DNA of 64,000 nucleotides from Acanthosepion esculentum (lineage: Eukaryota > Mollusca > Cephalopoda > Sepiida > Sepiidae), in assembly GCA_964036315.1 (NCBI GenBank), contig OZ038479.1, positions 60,865,893 to 60,929,892 of the forward strand, given 5' to 3'. A program made the position numbers and the translations under genes. Positions 47,115 to 59,400 of this stretch are shown here, in pieces. The notes beneath the pieces are model-generated. The model ran no database searches, was not told the DNA's origin, and worked only from the letters and a program-made list of their open reading frames with translations. Within the stretch, counting starts at the first letter, position 1. Each line of letters begins with the position of its first letter.

Positions 47115-50100
47115 TTTGAGATGGCGTATTAAAATAGTAAAACATTTCCATCTTTGTTTTTTGAATGAAGCAAATCAATGTAAAATTAACCCTTTGCTTT
47201 TCCAGGACATTTTCGTGTTACTATCCAAACATTCATGCTTGTTTTCAGATTTATAACTATTGCAAGGCAATTCAGCTTATTTAACAAATAGAATGTGATG
47301 ATATAATAAAAACGTACAAATCAAAAGTTATTTACACTACGCTCTGTGATGCACAGGTTTTTATTATGTGAAATTATATATCAGCTGATTCTATCTGCCA
47401 ACTAAACTGAGTTGCCTTGCAGTAGTTATAAATCTGATCACAAGCAAGCGTCCTGTGGTCGTATATGATGCCCAGAATATTAGATTAGGCTTTTCTTCGG
47501 ACGTCCTGCTCAATAGCAGACTCTTTTCTTAAGCATCCTTAATTTTGCCACTCTTTTAAAATCATGGCTCGTGTGCACCATATATGATGCTTTGACGTGG
47601 AAATCATATGTCCTCTGCCATCACATCTGATGGGCACGATAAGAAAAGGGTTAATTTGAGAACTAAATTGAAATTTTCCGCCGTATTTTGTTAGCGGTCT
47701 CATGGTTAACTTGAACGCCTTTCCCCCCACATAAATATTAATTTTGAGTGTCCTTCAATAGGCTTCTATGCGAGCAAAAGTAAATGTTAAATGTTTAAAA
47801 TTTCTAATCTTCTATCGTTTTTAAATAGGTGTAAAATATTTTAGGTGTTATATTTTCAGGCATTTCTACAATATAATATTGTAATTTTGAGACAAAAATC
47901 GACGTGTCCTTATTTTAACGTTTGAAAAGCACTAAATCACATGGCAAAATCGTGTTACACTGACCGTTGGTAATCAATGGAATTTGAATTTAACTCGAGG
48001 GTTTTCATCGAGAAATATTTCAGTGGGTGCAAAACCAAATTAGGCAAATTACTATAAACTACTCAAGTCAAACAAAAACTTATTTCACTAATATAAAAAG
48101 AATTCAAAGGAAAACTGACACAGATTATTGAAGCAATATTATTTTCTCTTGTCCACCAATCTGTTCTTTTTTCTTAAGACAGCATAAATCTTATCTAAAA
48201 TTCTGAACTAAAACTTGGCATAAATTGGTGGGTCTTATTGTACCAATATATTCAAATGAGAAATAGGATTATGTTTCTTCAACCTCTTTCTATCTCTCTG
48301 TCTTTAAGTGTTAGTAGAATGTAGAATAATTAATATCCGAATAAAATAGATAAAGTAGAAAAGGTATTCAGCTACTTGTTTCGTCCCCTTTATAGTAGGC
48401 GTCTTTATTCCGGAATGGGGGGAAACCGTGTTGAAAAAAGGGCAAGAGGGAATAACGATCCTTATCAGAGGCTATAGCAAGAATTTTTCTTTCTTCTTGT
48501 ATTGAAGCAGTTAACTCTGCTGGATATGAAATTTCGTCCAAGTAGATCTGTTCTCGTTCGTTCGTTTATACTACACATGCATTTTCTTCTCAGTACATTT
48601 TCAATGCATTTTATTCTTATTACATTCTTCTCTCTTTTAATCTGTTATTTTTTAGGTTTAAACTGTGGTAAGATGTGTTACGATGAACTAGTAGTGTGTT
48701 TAAAGTGTTGCTGTGCAATAGATCCCTGCGATATATACTGATTTAGTTAGTACTCGTGAAAAAAATCATATTTCTATGAAATATTATGTAAAATAATTAA
48801 TTTTAATTTTAAAAACGAATGAAGGTAGTTTATAATTTATGTAGAATAACGTACTTTTATCCTCTATAGTTATATTTTCTTCGTTTGACAATTATTTTAA
48901 TTTCTTAAGGTAATTTAAATGCTTTAAAGTGGAAGTTCAATTAAAATTTACATATGTCAAACGTTTTTTATGTCCGACATATCAATGGCATCGATTGTTT
49001 AGTATAAATATACTACTAAACTGAACATTGTTTTCGTGTCCTTCTTTATGCAAATATGTGTGGAATTTTAAAGTATGGAAGTTTAAAAATAATAAAAAAT
49101 ATATTTTATTTTATAGAGTTAATAATCTGGGGTTATGGGTTGCAGGTTTAGGGCTAGGGCTTTCGTAATAACGCCACTTGTGTTTTTAATCACAAAGAAA
49201 AATAAAATTCAAATTTATATTTTTCAATCTTGTTATTAGGTTAAGGGTCGTCATTTGAAGATAAGTAGGTGTCGTGTGATCACGAACAAAAACTAAGTGT
49301 TGGATTGGTTGAGAAAATAGACAACAAGAGTGTGAAATAAAACAAGAGAACTTTTTATGTAGAGAATATTTCAAGGATAGTTCCTGAAATAAAGCGCAAA
49401 TTAAATGAATGTTAAGTTTTTCTGTCAAAAATGAAAAGTTGAACTTACTTTGTTGGTAAGTTAAAGAGTGAGTGAGGTGTACTGTTTAATTCAGGTTCAT
49501 CTATTACACGGAGCGCTAATTTTAGTGTCCTATCACGACTTCGGCCCGAGGTTAAAGAGAACTACCCCCCGCCCCGTTTTGCTACTTCAGAGTTATCAAC
49601 GCATACGTGTCTAGCGAAAATGTTAGACGTTTGCTACAAGCTTTATAGGACTTCTTGGACGTTATGGACTAATAAAAAAAGACCTAGTATTTTCATAAAT
49701 ACAGACAGACATAAAATAAGGGCCCAGTTAAACATTTTACTTAGAAATCGAAACCTCCACTAAAGACTTTAAAAAGTTATTTTCCCGAAGATTATAGTAT
49801 TTCAAAGCGCATAAAAGTATAACGTAACGTCTTTTTTACGGGGAGGGTATTATTAGAAAATATTTTGGATATATCATACGAAAATTACCTATTAACATGG
49901 ATGTCTTTTTAAAATAAAATGTAATAAAAAATCAAAGAGTATTAAATTTACAATATTATTCAATCATTTAAAAAAATCACGGACGGATATATTTTAATTT
50001 CTATATAACATGTTTTTTTTTTTTAGAAAAGAAACTCAAAAGCTTTTATATTTACAATAAGATTTCTTTAATTAACCACATTTTCTAATGTGCATCAGAA

Positions 50101-51350
50101 TAAATTTCGTAAATGTCCAATGCTAAGTTTTACCCTGCTGATTACGCACAAAGAAACAGAAAAATGGTAGTGCGACCCGACGTACTTTCCAAAATCTGAA
50201 TACATGACTAACATCAAATTTTGTTTTAGAAGGGCTTCTTTATCAGACTTGCAGCACCTCTCGTATATAGTTGTTTTTTTTTTTTAATTTTAGCAGTGGA
50301 AGATTTTAAATTTAATACGATGGTTGTTGTGCTAAAAATGTAATCAATTTCCAAGAAAATTTTAGATTAAATTATATTTAGGCAGCAATCCTTCTTTTAG
50401 GCATGTTTCGTTGAATATGATGGACAAAGAATATTCTGTAAGTTTTTTTCATTCAGTTTTCTAATGCCCTTACAATTTTTTTTTTAAGGCCAAGTGTGTA
50501 GAAGAATTGTCCATGTTGTTTAAATTTCAGAGAACTTTCAGCTAATTCTTTTAAAGTGGGGTTAATTCTCGTGTTAACAAAGATTGTGGGTATATTTGTG
50601 TTTTTCCTATACTGTGTTGTGTGAGAGTAGTACTAATTTCCTTCTTAGAAAACATCTTAGCTACGTTTAAGGAAAGTGATATAGATTACATTTTAAAATT
50701 TGCTATATTTATGGGTATGAGTGAGTAGTACTCAGCGTTGGAGATAGAGCGATCGTAGATAGAGATAGGGAATTAACACCGCATGGCCACTGATTAAATG
50801 ACTAGTTCCAGTAATTCCAACATAAAAAAAAATAAACAAACTTCTTAATTAATTTCCTTCGCAATATTAACTGAAAAATAATCAGTCACCATAGTAAATT
50901 ATCACGGAATAAATATTCAACAGTGGAGTAGTAGTACAAGCTTTGGGAGCAATAGGAAGTAGCCCTATTATAATGGCAGTAAGCAAGCGGTTCAGCGTGA
51001 CCACAGATGAACAACGAACAACTTATTTTATCCTTAGTATACATAGCGGAATGCGATCTCAACAGATAAATTACTTACCTGTTTACTACTAGATCGGACC
51101 TTCGGATCACGGTATGATCTTGCCTAATTTCATATATACGTTTGTTTCGGTAGGTCAAAATTAAAAAAATTGAAATGAGGTTTTAAAAAAATACGGTAGA
51201 TTTTGAAACCTGCACGATTCGCAACCCACATAGATAAACGACAGAAGCGGTGAAGTTACCAACTGTAGGATATTAAGAATAACCGATGATTGCTATTCAG
51301 ACCCGTATGCTCCCCACTCCAATAACACCCATAATGACTACGATAGATAC
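47115..51350. other. Long AT-rich stretch, no gene recognised
   Basis: No gene recognised in 4.2 kb. A GC-richer patch at 49490-49640 (ggcccgaggttaaagagaac, then a C-run) is unexplained. A short ttagggctaggg motif lies at 49147, too short to be a telomeric array. Confidence 0.45.
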
Positions 51351-51379
51351 AAATGATAATCTTGAAGTAACACCAGCTG

Positions 51380-51670
51380 CATTTCAAAATATGAAACACC
51401 AGGTCGAAGATAGCTTAGTAAGAGATATTAAAGTGTGCAGGTGAATACTACAATGATTTAGTACACAGTCCATGGCGTGAACTGCTTATTGGGAACATCA
51501 AAATGAAACAGGTGCTGAAATTTAACTTATCTGGGTAGCGTAGTCACAGAAAACGAAAAATATAAAGGAATCCGGTAATGCATAGGAAGAGCGAAACATG
51601 CCTTTCGAATATTAGACGATAGAAAAGTGTCCTCCGAAACAAAGAAAAGAGTGCATGTAATATGGCAGTG
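51380..51670 (+). pseudogene. Non-LTR RT thumb fragment
   Basis: The frame near 51500-51660 reads QVLKFNLSG, then VVTENEKYKGIR, then IGRAKHAFRIL and KVSSETKKRV. The family pattern after the palm is V--F-YLGS-VTE-GK---EI--RI--AK-AF--L----S-ETKKR. It is short and interrupted by stops. It precedes two other LINE fragments on the same strand. Confidence 0.6.
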
Positions 51671-51849
51671 AATACCAGACAATTTTCTCACAGATGAAGT
51701 AGTGATAGTGATGTACCTCTATCGACGAATGCTAAAAATGTCATGGCAGTACATGTAAACAACGATGTAATTTTAAGGAAAATAGGTGCAACAAGGAAAT
51801 TTACAATCAGAAAAAGATAGCTGAAATTTCAGGGACACTTAATAAAGAC

Positions 51850-52560
51850 CTTGAGAATATAACTCACAGGAGCCTGGCAGCTCATCTCTCTTCTGACTTA
51901 GCCATAACAGCCCATTGGGAAGGGGGACTAGCTTGTAACTTTCAATACTTCAAACACCAAGCTAGTTATTTTTTTATCATCATCGAGCTGACCTTGAATT
52001 CCGTCCAATTCTGAATGGATGCACACTCTCAAAGTCTCTTGACTTTGAGTGACTCTTGGGACTCAATTTTTACCCAAGACCTCATAGTCGATTCCCTATA
52101 CTGCCTGAAAGAATGTTCACTCAATCTGCGCTGCATCTCTGTACAAGAGTCAGAGCAAACCAATAATGGAATATTACTACCATATTTAGGCTGGAACTGA
52201 TCAATTTTCTCTTCAAAAGCGTCTACGCAGTCTTGTAAGGGATGAATTATTTTGTACCCTACAACCCCTTTCCCAACTCGCTATGGAAAATGTTCTGACG
52301 GGCTACATCCCTTAGTTCCAGCAGTTCAATAAGACCCGATATACCATGTACACCTGGTAGAATTATCCTCATTCCCTTCGCACTCCATTGGTAAGAAGGA
52401 AATTCCATTTCGACAGCTTTTCCCAAAAGAGTCGCTGTCTTTCTGAACAGGCTCCCGAGAGGATGTTTTCCCGATCACTACGGTTTTAACCTCTTCAAAG
52501 CTAGTGTCAACCGTTATCTATCCTACGTAACCTCATAATCTGTACTTTTTAAAACAACCT
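51850..52560 (+). pseudogene. LINE ORF2 C-terminal fragment
   Basis: The segment 52215-52540 carries LQKRLRSLVRDELF, and then in another frame FPKRVAVFLNRLPRGCFPDHYGFN and LFKASVNRYL. This is the closing block of CR1/jockey-type ORF2 (F-PR---LWN-LP---FP--Y-L--FK--V---L) with WN changed to LN. The upstream part (51850-52200) includes a 61-codon frame without a clear domain and is probably the rest of the same relic. Confidence 0.62.
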
Positions 52561-52694
52561 CTTTCAGTAAATCTACTTTGAGTGGCTTTTGTGGAAAATA
52601 TGTTCCAAAAAGTATAGGGAAACAGCGAATAAACTAGGCAAGGAATTTGAACGAATGGATTACAAAACAAGGACAAAGATTAAAGAGTCACGTG

Positions 52695-53890
52695 TTACTT
52701 AGAGCGATAATAGACTAGCAGTTGTTGAGAGCCATGATGACTCACGTCCTCGAAGGACATGGCATATACAAAAAAAATACTTAGTGCACATGGAAAAGTG
52801 CATAAAAAGTTCAGTCTCGGAATAGTAATTTTACTTTGTAAAAAGATACTAAAGACGTTAGCAACTATCACATTATTAGTGAACATATACAAATTATTCT
52901 CAAAAGTGCTTACTGACAGATTAACAGACACCGTAGAAGAAAATCAGTCACGCGAAGAGCCAGGTTATTGGAGTGATTACTCAACAATAGACCATCTACA
53001 AACAATAAAACCACTGATCGAAAAAAAGAAGTAACTGAATATAATAAACCACTTTGTTTAGCTTTGGCTAACTAGGAAAAGGCACTTGAATGTACAGTCT
53101 TTAACTGACTTTGAAAGCAGTGAGCTAGAGACTGAGAACAATATGGAAGTTATTGTGAATATATAGAATAATAGTATTTATTATTATTTGACTACACAAA
53201 AAAAAACTCATGAAATGAAGACTGGAAAAAAGAGAGGCGAGTGAATGCCATTTTACCTAAACTACTTAAAGCAGAGCATGCTTTCAATGTGACTTCCGAA
53301 AAATGAACCGGAAAGGAATCGGAGAAAAAAATAAATGGAGATTATTTAAACCATTTACGTCTTGCTGTAGATATTTTACAGATATCAGAATCATCGAAGC
53401 AATTACAAGCAATTCCAAATAATCTAAATAGGGAAAATCTCATTGTAGATTAAAAAGTCAAGAATGATAATTTATTATTCCGAAAAAGCATCATCAAATA
53501 GATGAAACATTGGAAATAGCCCATGAATACATATACTTAGGACATATACTTTATGATAACATAAAAACGTTGGTATTAAAATAAAATAAAAAATAAGATG
53601 GAAAGCCTTTAAAAAGAGAGATATAATGAAAATCATATTGCCAATGTATTTTTAAAACGTAAAGTGTATAATGAATGTATAGTGTTTGGTACGACAAAGT
53701 CAAAAATACACTAATATCAATAGAAAGAACAATGCTAGAGATCATTCTAAAAACAGATAAAACATGCATCAGAGAACAAACCAAGATCAGAGATATTATA
53801 GAAGAGAAAAAGAAAAGATAATAGATAGAGATAGATTGGTGACTAAATCACAGTCATCATGAAAGAATTTGGGAAAAGACTTTATCCAGC
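52695..53890 (+). pseudogene. RTE-like LINE ORF2, RT to C-terminus, decayed
   Basis: An extended but decayed copy. The frame 52759-53034 gives ITLLVNIYKLFSKVLTDRLT, then ENQSREEPGYWSDYSTIDHL (family ENQ-REQAGFRSGYST-DHI). About 53040-53100 gives KPLCLALANYEKALE (family KPLCLAFVDYEKAFD). About 53330-53420 gives LNHLRLAVDILQISES (family LRFADDIVL-SES), with the first palm Asp replaced by Val. About 53690-53810 gives SIERTMLEIILKTDKTC-like residues followed by REQTKIRDIIEEKKK, matching the C-terminal LG-SL-DR-RN--IREQTKV-DIIEEI block. Many stops are present. It is the most complete of the RTE-like relics. Confidence 0.75.
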
Positions 53891-53894
53891 AGTG

Positions 53895-54647
53895 AACTAA
53901 CAATGAATAATTGTTATATAACAATTTTATTAAAATCAACTGATAAGTTCTGTCACGCACCCAAATGAGACACTGTATCCGATGTTATGATTTTAACAGG
54001 GGCACCCTGATGGATCTTTGGCTCCCATATCCCATGGAAGTTAAAAAATATAAAGAATTGCAGTGACCTGCTGGCTATGTCTGGTACGCCCTGCATTGAA
54101 TGTGATTTAAGTCAAACTGTTATCGCAGACAATCCTAGCCAAATGTCTCTGGTCATGATCATTAAGAACCTGTGGATGGCTACTGCGCTGTCCACACTGG
54201 GCGGTAATGTCTTTTATCAGGTATTCCCTATACAGGTGTGAGGCCGTAGATCGAGGAATATCAAATTTCAGAAATAGAATATCCTATCTGTCGGCACCGA
54301 CTCCGATAATTCATGTCAACTTGTTATGAGCAGTTTAGTCATTGTTTACGCTAACTCACCTGATGTCAGTGCACAACTAATGTATGTCTACGCATTTCCA
54401 TGACGCCATCTTTTACAAACAATTACCCCATGACTTTTAACACGTCAATCTGTTTTTATTACATTTTTCTGTTTCGCGTATAAATTGTACATAAGGATGA
54501 GATTTATGAAGAAACCATTCAAAATTCATAATGTTTTTGTCTAAATCCTTACGACTATCTCAAGTCATTATCACAAATGTTAAGGATTTCAGTTACAGCT
54601 GGGAAAGGGTTAGGGAAAAGTTACTGACTTTTTATGAATGCTGTTCT
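53895..54647. other. Flank of the gypsy element, no gene recognised
   Basis: A moderate-GC segment (53990-54330) has no recognised motif. The base just before the LTR (gttct at 54643-54647) is the candidate left half of a target duplication. The other half lies outside the window. Confidence 0.4.
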
Positions 54648-55491
54648 TGCAGACTAGCGAATGTATTTTAAGATATCAGAAGGTTAGGTTATCAGAAGGG
54701 TTAGTGATGTTGATGTTCTTAGACATTCATCCACAACAAATTAAGAAACAGGAATATTGAAGGCAAATCATTCAAGAGAAATCAAAGTGAAAACAACATA
54801 ATTAAAAGTTTAACAATAACATTGATTTATATAAAATTAACATACACAATTAAATCAGATATTGTTGGACAAGTGTGAATGGTTGAATTGAATTATGTAG
54901 TGTATTTATGCCAAGTTTCAGTGTGTGACACTGTTACTAAGGTTTGTGTGTGAAATTAAACAAAGTGTTTGGTCGTGTACAAAAATGTCTTTTGTGAGAG
55001 TTCAGTCAATAGTGTGTATGCGTATGTTTAAATTAATGTCCAAAGTTAGTATGAGTTGTACCTTTAGTTGTTTTGGTGTTTGATTGAATGTTTACGAATA
55101 CTTATTCAGTAGTGTGTTATTTCACTTTCTTTAGTATTGTAAGCAATTGTTCATGGGAGAGCGAAATGCTGTTTGTTGAGTCAGAGAAGTTTGCGCGGGA
55201 AAAGTGTAGTTGATCAAAGTTTTGACTAGCGTGGATTAGTTTGGCATCTCTCTAGGGTAAATTTCTGAGTTGTTCGAATCGTTTTGGACGCTTCTATTTA
55301 TTGAGTTTTGGGTCTAAAAATCAGCTCAAAAACGTTAGTCGCGAAAAGATATTTTCACTTAAACTTTAGGGGTCTGAGCCAATGAAAAGTCTAGCTTGCT
55401 GAAACTAAGATGCTGATTGGTTGATAGGTGATTGTTGGTGTAAAGTGCATTATCCCGGAGGGGTGAAAGGTAGGTATGGACTATTCCATCA
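54648..55491 (-). repeat. 3' LTR of the gypsy element
   Basis: It starts with TG (54648, tgcagactagcgaatg) and ends with CA (55490-55491, ttccatca), about 844 bp. It matches 59812-60052 plus 63787-64000 almost throughout: ttatcagaagggttagtgat, acaaattaagaaacaggaat, cgcttctatttattgagttt and gtaaagtgcattatc. On the transcribed strand an AATAAA lies at 55297-55302. CCAAT boxes occur on both strands around 55379 and 55414, in what would be U3. The PPT ggtggggagg lies just upstream in transcription (about 55495-55504). Confidence 0.88.
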
Positions 55492-55506
55492 ATACCTCCC
55501 CACCAG
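55492..55506 (-). other. Polypurine tract
   Basis: On the minus strand, ggtggggagg precedes the LTR by three bases. In LTR elements this RNase H-resistant tract primes plus-strand DNA synthesis. Confidence 0.7.
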
Positions 55507-55531
55507 ATTAATAGTCATAGCATTATGGGTA

Positions 55532-55800
55532 TTAATATGTGAAATATGTCTTGAATTTAGCAGGCCAATGAACGTGCCTACCCGACCTGGTACGAGTAGA
55601 TGGATTTGCTTCCGAGTCAGCTGCTGGAAATAGTTGTGTGCTGAAAGGTTCTGGATGTGTCGTATGAGGAGTGGTCAAAGGCTTGCCATCATGCTGTATA
55701 TATGCAGGCTTCAACCGGACGATACTGACCGTGTTATGTTTCACCGCAAGGTCTATGACGAAGTACTTTGATGTGCGAGAAATGACCGGGTATGGTCCTG
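55532..55800 (-). pseudogene. Integrase C-terminus (GPY/F module and tail)
   Basis: In a frame different from the integrase core, 55725-55800 gives YTGPYPVISRTSKYFVI, the GPY/F module that follows the catalytic core in gypsy integrases. It continues through KHNTVSIVRLKPAY and a Pro/Thr-rich tail to TRSGRHVHWPAKF and a stop near 55532. TRSGR---P is the usual end of the Pol polyprotein in this group. A frameshift between about 55790 and 55820 separates it from the core. Confidence 0.8.
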
Positions 55801-56760
55801 TATAACTAGGTGTGAGAGGCTTATGGACCGTATCTCTGCGGAGGAAAACATACTCTGCCTGGTGCAGGTCTGCAGGAACGTAATAAGGTTTTTGATATGC
55901 CCGCGTTGGGGTGTAAATGACGTCAGTCTGACGAAATTACTGGAAGGGATATTATCGGTGGTATTGTTGAAAATTTGCCCGGGCAAAGTTAAGGGTGTTC
56001 CGAAGACTAATTCTGCACTGGTGCATTTTAGATCTTGTTTGACAGTGTTACGCAAAGCGAGCATAATGAAAGGCAGTTTGTCTACCCATGTGCGGCCGTT
56101 TGTAGATGCTGTGAGCGCATATTTAAGCTGACTGTGGAACCTTTCCACTAGTCCGTTGGCACAAGGCTGGTACGCTGTGGTAGAGATATGCTTAATTCCC
56201 ACTAAATTCGTGAATTCGCTGAACAGTGTGGATTGGAACTGCGGACCCCTATCGGTGGTAATTACCGAAGGGTATCCAAATATGGTAATCCAGTTAGTAA
56301 AGATTGCGTTAGCTACTGCTTCAGCTGTTATTGATGGAAGAGGTATGGCTACTGGCCAGCGCGTGAAGCGATCTATGATGGTGAGTATGTATTCGTAGCC
56401 GTCTACACGCTCCAGTGGACCGACCAAATCCGCGTGTAGGTGGGTGAATCGTCCATCAGGATTGGGAAAAGTTAATGCAGGTGCTTTGGTGTGTCTGGCT
56501 ATCTTGGTTGCTTGGCAACGTAGGCACGTGCGGGACCACTGTTTAATATCAGTTGCCATACCGGGCCAGACGAATCTGTCCGATATGGTCCGCAACGTTG
56601 CCTTAGCACCGGGGTGAGCTTGGGAATAAAAGTGATCGAATATTGGACGTCGCATTGCTGGCGGTATGTAAGGGCGTGGATTGCCCGTGCTGACGTCACA
56701 GTATACAGATTTATCTGTAAACGGAAGTGTAAGGAAGTGTCAGATCGGACGGTTGAGAAT
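55753..56760 (-). pseudogene. Integrase, zinc finger and catalytic core
   Basis: The 300-codon frame 55753-56655 has the integrase layout. The HHCC zinc-binding part is H in DHFYSQAH (two His) and CLRCQATK (two Cys). The DDE core is HLHADLVGPL (first Asp), VITTDRGPQFQS (second Asp) and GLVERFHSQLK (Glu). All three catalytic residues and YQPCANGLVERFH are intact, so this is the best-kept domain. The upstream part (56655-56760) continues in another frame with YRQQCDVQYS-like sequence. The enzyme would insert the cDNA into host DNA. The C-terminal GPY/F module is out of frame. Confidence 0.92.
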
Positions 56761-56769
56761 GTTTCATCA

Positions 56770-57310
56770 TTTAGCTGTCCGTCTGCTAAAGAGTCAAAAT
56801 TGAGCGTAGCAGGTTGAACGGTATTGAGGGTTGTACGAGATAACGCATGGCCACTGTGTTGCTGGTGCCTTTGGCGTAGCTGATATCCGAGGTAAATTGT
56901 CCTATATAGTCCATGTAGCGAATGTCACGAGGATTATGCTTCTCGGAGTTTGCGTGTAGAGCATACGTCAATGGTTTGTGGTCGGTAAATATTGTGAAGT
57001 CACGTTCTTCTAGTATATGACGATAATGCCTGATGGCCAGGTACACTGCCAACAGCTCGCGTGAGAAAGTACTATACTTCATCTGTGCTGAGTTGAGTTT
57101 AAGAGAAAAGAATGACAGCGGTTTCTCAGTTCCGTTAATAACTTAGTGGAGGACTGCGCCGTTTGTGTCAGACGATGCGTCAGTGGTGAGAGTCAGTTTT
57201 ACTTCATCCGAGGATGTTATGTAAGACAACTTAACACAATTCTGTAATGCTTGCTTAACGGCATTGAAAGAATCCATCTCATCTGCAGACAAAATTATCT
57301 TTGGGGTCTT
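56770..57310 (-). pseudogene. RNase H domain with frameshift and stop
   Basis: The frame 56786-57082 contains YSTFSRELLAVYLAIRHY (Glu of the catalytic set), FTIFTDHKPLTYAL (family FTDHKPL) and GTSNTVAM. The expected NTVADALSR is broken exactly there: a one-base loss turns ADALSR into AMRYLV, and the residues that should follow continue in the neighbouring frame. Upstream (57090-57290) a LTTDASS block (first catalytic Asp) and KPLSFFS are visible, separated by an in-frame TAA near 57143. The domain degrades the RNA strand during reverse transcription. Confidence 0.85.
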
Positions 57311-58722
57311 TTTTTATGCTTAGATAAGAGATTCGTCATGGTAGCACAATTGTTGATAAATTGACGATAATAGTTAATCATCCCGAGAAATCTAAGTTGA
57401 CGTAGGGTGGAAGGTGATGGAAAATCAGTAATAGCTTTTACTTTTTGGTCCAAGGGAGTTAACCTGTGTTTGTCGATTACGTGACCAAGAAAGGTCAGGC
57501 TAGGGACAGCGAATATGCATTTCTTAATGTTTAATTTTAAGCCGTAATGCTGTAAGCGTTGAAAAACTGTTTGAAGTTGGTCGTAATGTTCTTCATGTGT
57601 TTTGCTGGCTATTAATACGTCATCGATATAGGCGTAAGTGTAGGATAGTCCGCGAAGGACTTCATCAATGAGTCTTTGAAATGACTGAGCTGCGTTGCGC
57701 AAACCGAATGGCATTCTGGTAAATTCATATAAGCCAAAGGGAGTTGTTATTGCTGTCTTTCGGATGTCGGATTGCTCAATCGGAATTTGGTAAAATGTTT
57801 TCCGCAGATACAACTTGGTGAAGACCGTGGAGCATTCTAGCGATAGGGCAAAATCTTTGATGTGGGGGATTGGATATTTATCCGGGATAGTTTGGGCATT
57901 CAGTAGCCTGTAATCCCCGCACGGACGCCAGTTGTGAGCCTCGGCCTTTGGGGCCAAGTGGAGCGCTGTAGCGTAAGAACTAGAGGATAGTCTGATTATG
58001 CCCAGTTCGAGCATATTGTCAAACTCGTCCTTAGCTACTCGCAAGTTGTTAGGGTGTAGACGACGCAGTTGAGTATGAACTGGGGGTTCAGTCTTTTTTA
58101 TGGTATGAGTGGCATTATGCCTGATAGGCTCTGCATACGTAAATGGTGATAACAACGATTTGTATTTCTGTAGTAATTTTTCGTAGCCATTTGCTTTGGG
58201 TATCAAAGCTGTTAAACCAATTGTAGAGTACCTTGATGTTAATCCGCGGCGCTGTAGATTCGTACGTGTGTCAGTACACGAAAATAAATCAACGGATAGA
58301 TCATAATGTGCTAAAAGATCTACGCCTACGATTGGCATTTCAACACCGGCGATTGTGAAGGTCCAGACGAATTCCCTTCGTAGTCCGATGTTGAGTGACA
58401 TGACTCGCTCGCCATAGGTGCTAATTGATGTGCCGTTAGCGGCCTGTAATTTTAATGAAGCTTCCTTGGATGATATTGTTGATTTGTCGCAGTTTTTGAA
58501 TGGTACGAAGCTGACATGTGCACCGGTGTCGACCAAAAAATTAAGGTTACTATTTCGGTCACAAATGTAGAACAGGCGGTTTTTATTGTCAGCCCTGGCA
58601 GCCAACGCCTTCAATGGTTGCCAGGCAGGTCGTTTCCTTGTAAGTCTGTTGGAATGTGTTTCGGAAAGCACGTGGCGGCTGGCACTTCCTAGCGCGCACC
58701 AAACACCTCGTGGTACCAGCAA
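57295..58722 (-). pseudogene. Protease and reverse transcriptase
   Basis: One 475-codon frame. Residues about 60-165 form an aspartic protease: FLVDTGAHVSFVP (active-site DTGA) and a later IVGVDLLAHYDLSVD. The RT follows: RRLHPNNLRVAKDEFDNML and LGIIRLSSSSYATALHLAPK (N-terminal fingers), WRPCGDYRLLN, YPIPHIKDF, MPFGLRNAAQSFQRLID and YAYIDDVLIASK (palm, YIDD intact), then LKLNIKKCIFAVPSLTFLGH. The motif A block reads FTKLYLRKTFYQIP where the family has D-L--AY-QIP. The catalytic Asp is Tyr, which should abolish polymerase activity. A frameshift near 57300 separates it from RNase H. Confidence 0.93.
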
Positions 58723-59400
58723 TTGACGGTGACGGGGGCGACGCGACGCGACGCTGAACGCGGTCTACAATTATGGTGCCGGGCAATTGAATTGCTCCGA
58801 CTTCTAGGCTTGTTTTGAATTTCATCAAGCCGTAGAGAGAGTTTCTGTCGCTCTGATGTCAGAAGTTGTAATCTTTGATTGAAATCCGGAGTAAGGTCGT
58901 CTGACGGGCTTACGGAGGAGACTTGCCGAGTTGGTATGGTGTCTGATATTCTGTCGGCAATCACTGCTAACTTCTGGATGTCAACCTCATCTGTGAGCGC
59001 GGCTAATATTCGTACAACTTCAGGTTGTAGTTTATCCAGCCACATCTGTTTCAGGACAGTGTCAGACATGGCATTGCTGCCGAGTAAAGATTGCATTCGG
59101 CGTAAGAGTTGAGATGGTTTGCTAGTTCCTAAGGTTAAATTCAGATCCTTTATTCTACGTTCTTCTGAACAACCTGTACGGTGTAATATGGCTTGCCTGA
59201 GTACTTCATATGGCTTGTCAGTCGGAAGGCTTGTGAGAATGCCTGCCACCTGCAGCCACATCTGCAGGTAATTTTTCAACGACGAAGGCAAACTTCGATT
59301 GCTGCGATGTGATGTGTCGAGCTTGGAATATCGCATCGAGTTGTATAAACCACATTTGTGCGTTAGAATTGTATGCAGGCATTTAAATTTTTTTTGCAGC
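58650..59400 (-). pseudogene. Gag with CHCC-type Cys-His box
   Basis: The frame 58689-59260 covers the middle and end of Gag: TDKPYEVLRQAILHRTGCSE, LTLGTSKPSQLLRRMQSLLG, MWLDKLQPEVVRILAAL and LAVIADRIS. These match the Gag of CsRn1-like elements. It ends with a Ser/Arg-rich stretch and NCWYHEVFGAR. The likely start, MPAYNSNAQMWFIQLDAIF, is at about 59386 in another frame, so a shift near 59240-59270 splits the protein. The Cys-His box CWYH...ARKC-PP spans a second shift near 58690, and its last Cys is Arg. Confidence 0.8.

Noticed and set aside
49140..49165. Telomere-like ttagggctaggg text
   Set aside because: Only one or two imperfect units, far too short for an interstitial telomeric array.
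55823..56398. Plus-strand frames of 102 and 80 codons
   Set aside because: They are the antisense shadow of the integrase, whose intact zinc finger and DDE motifs fix the minus strand as coding.
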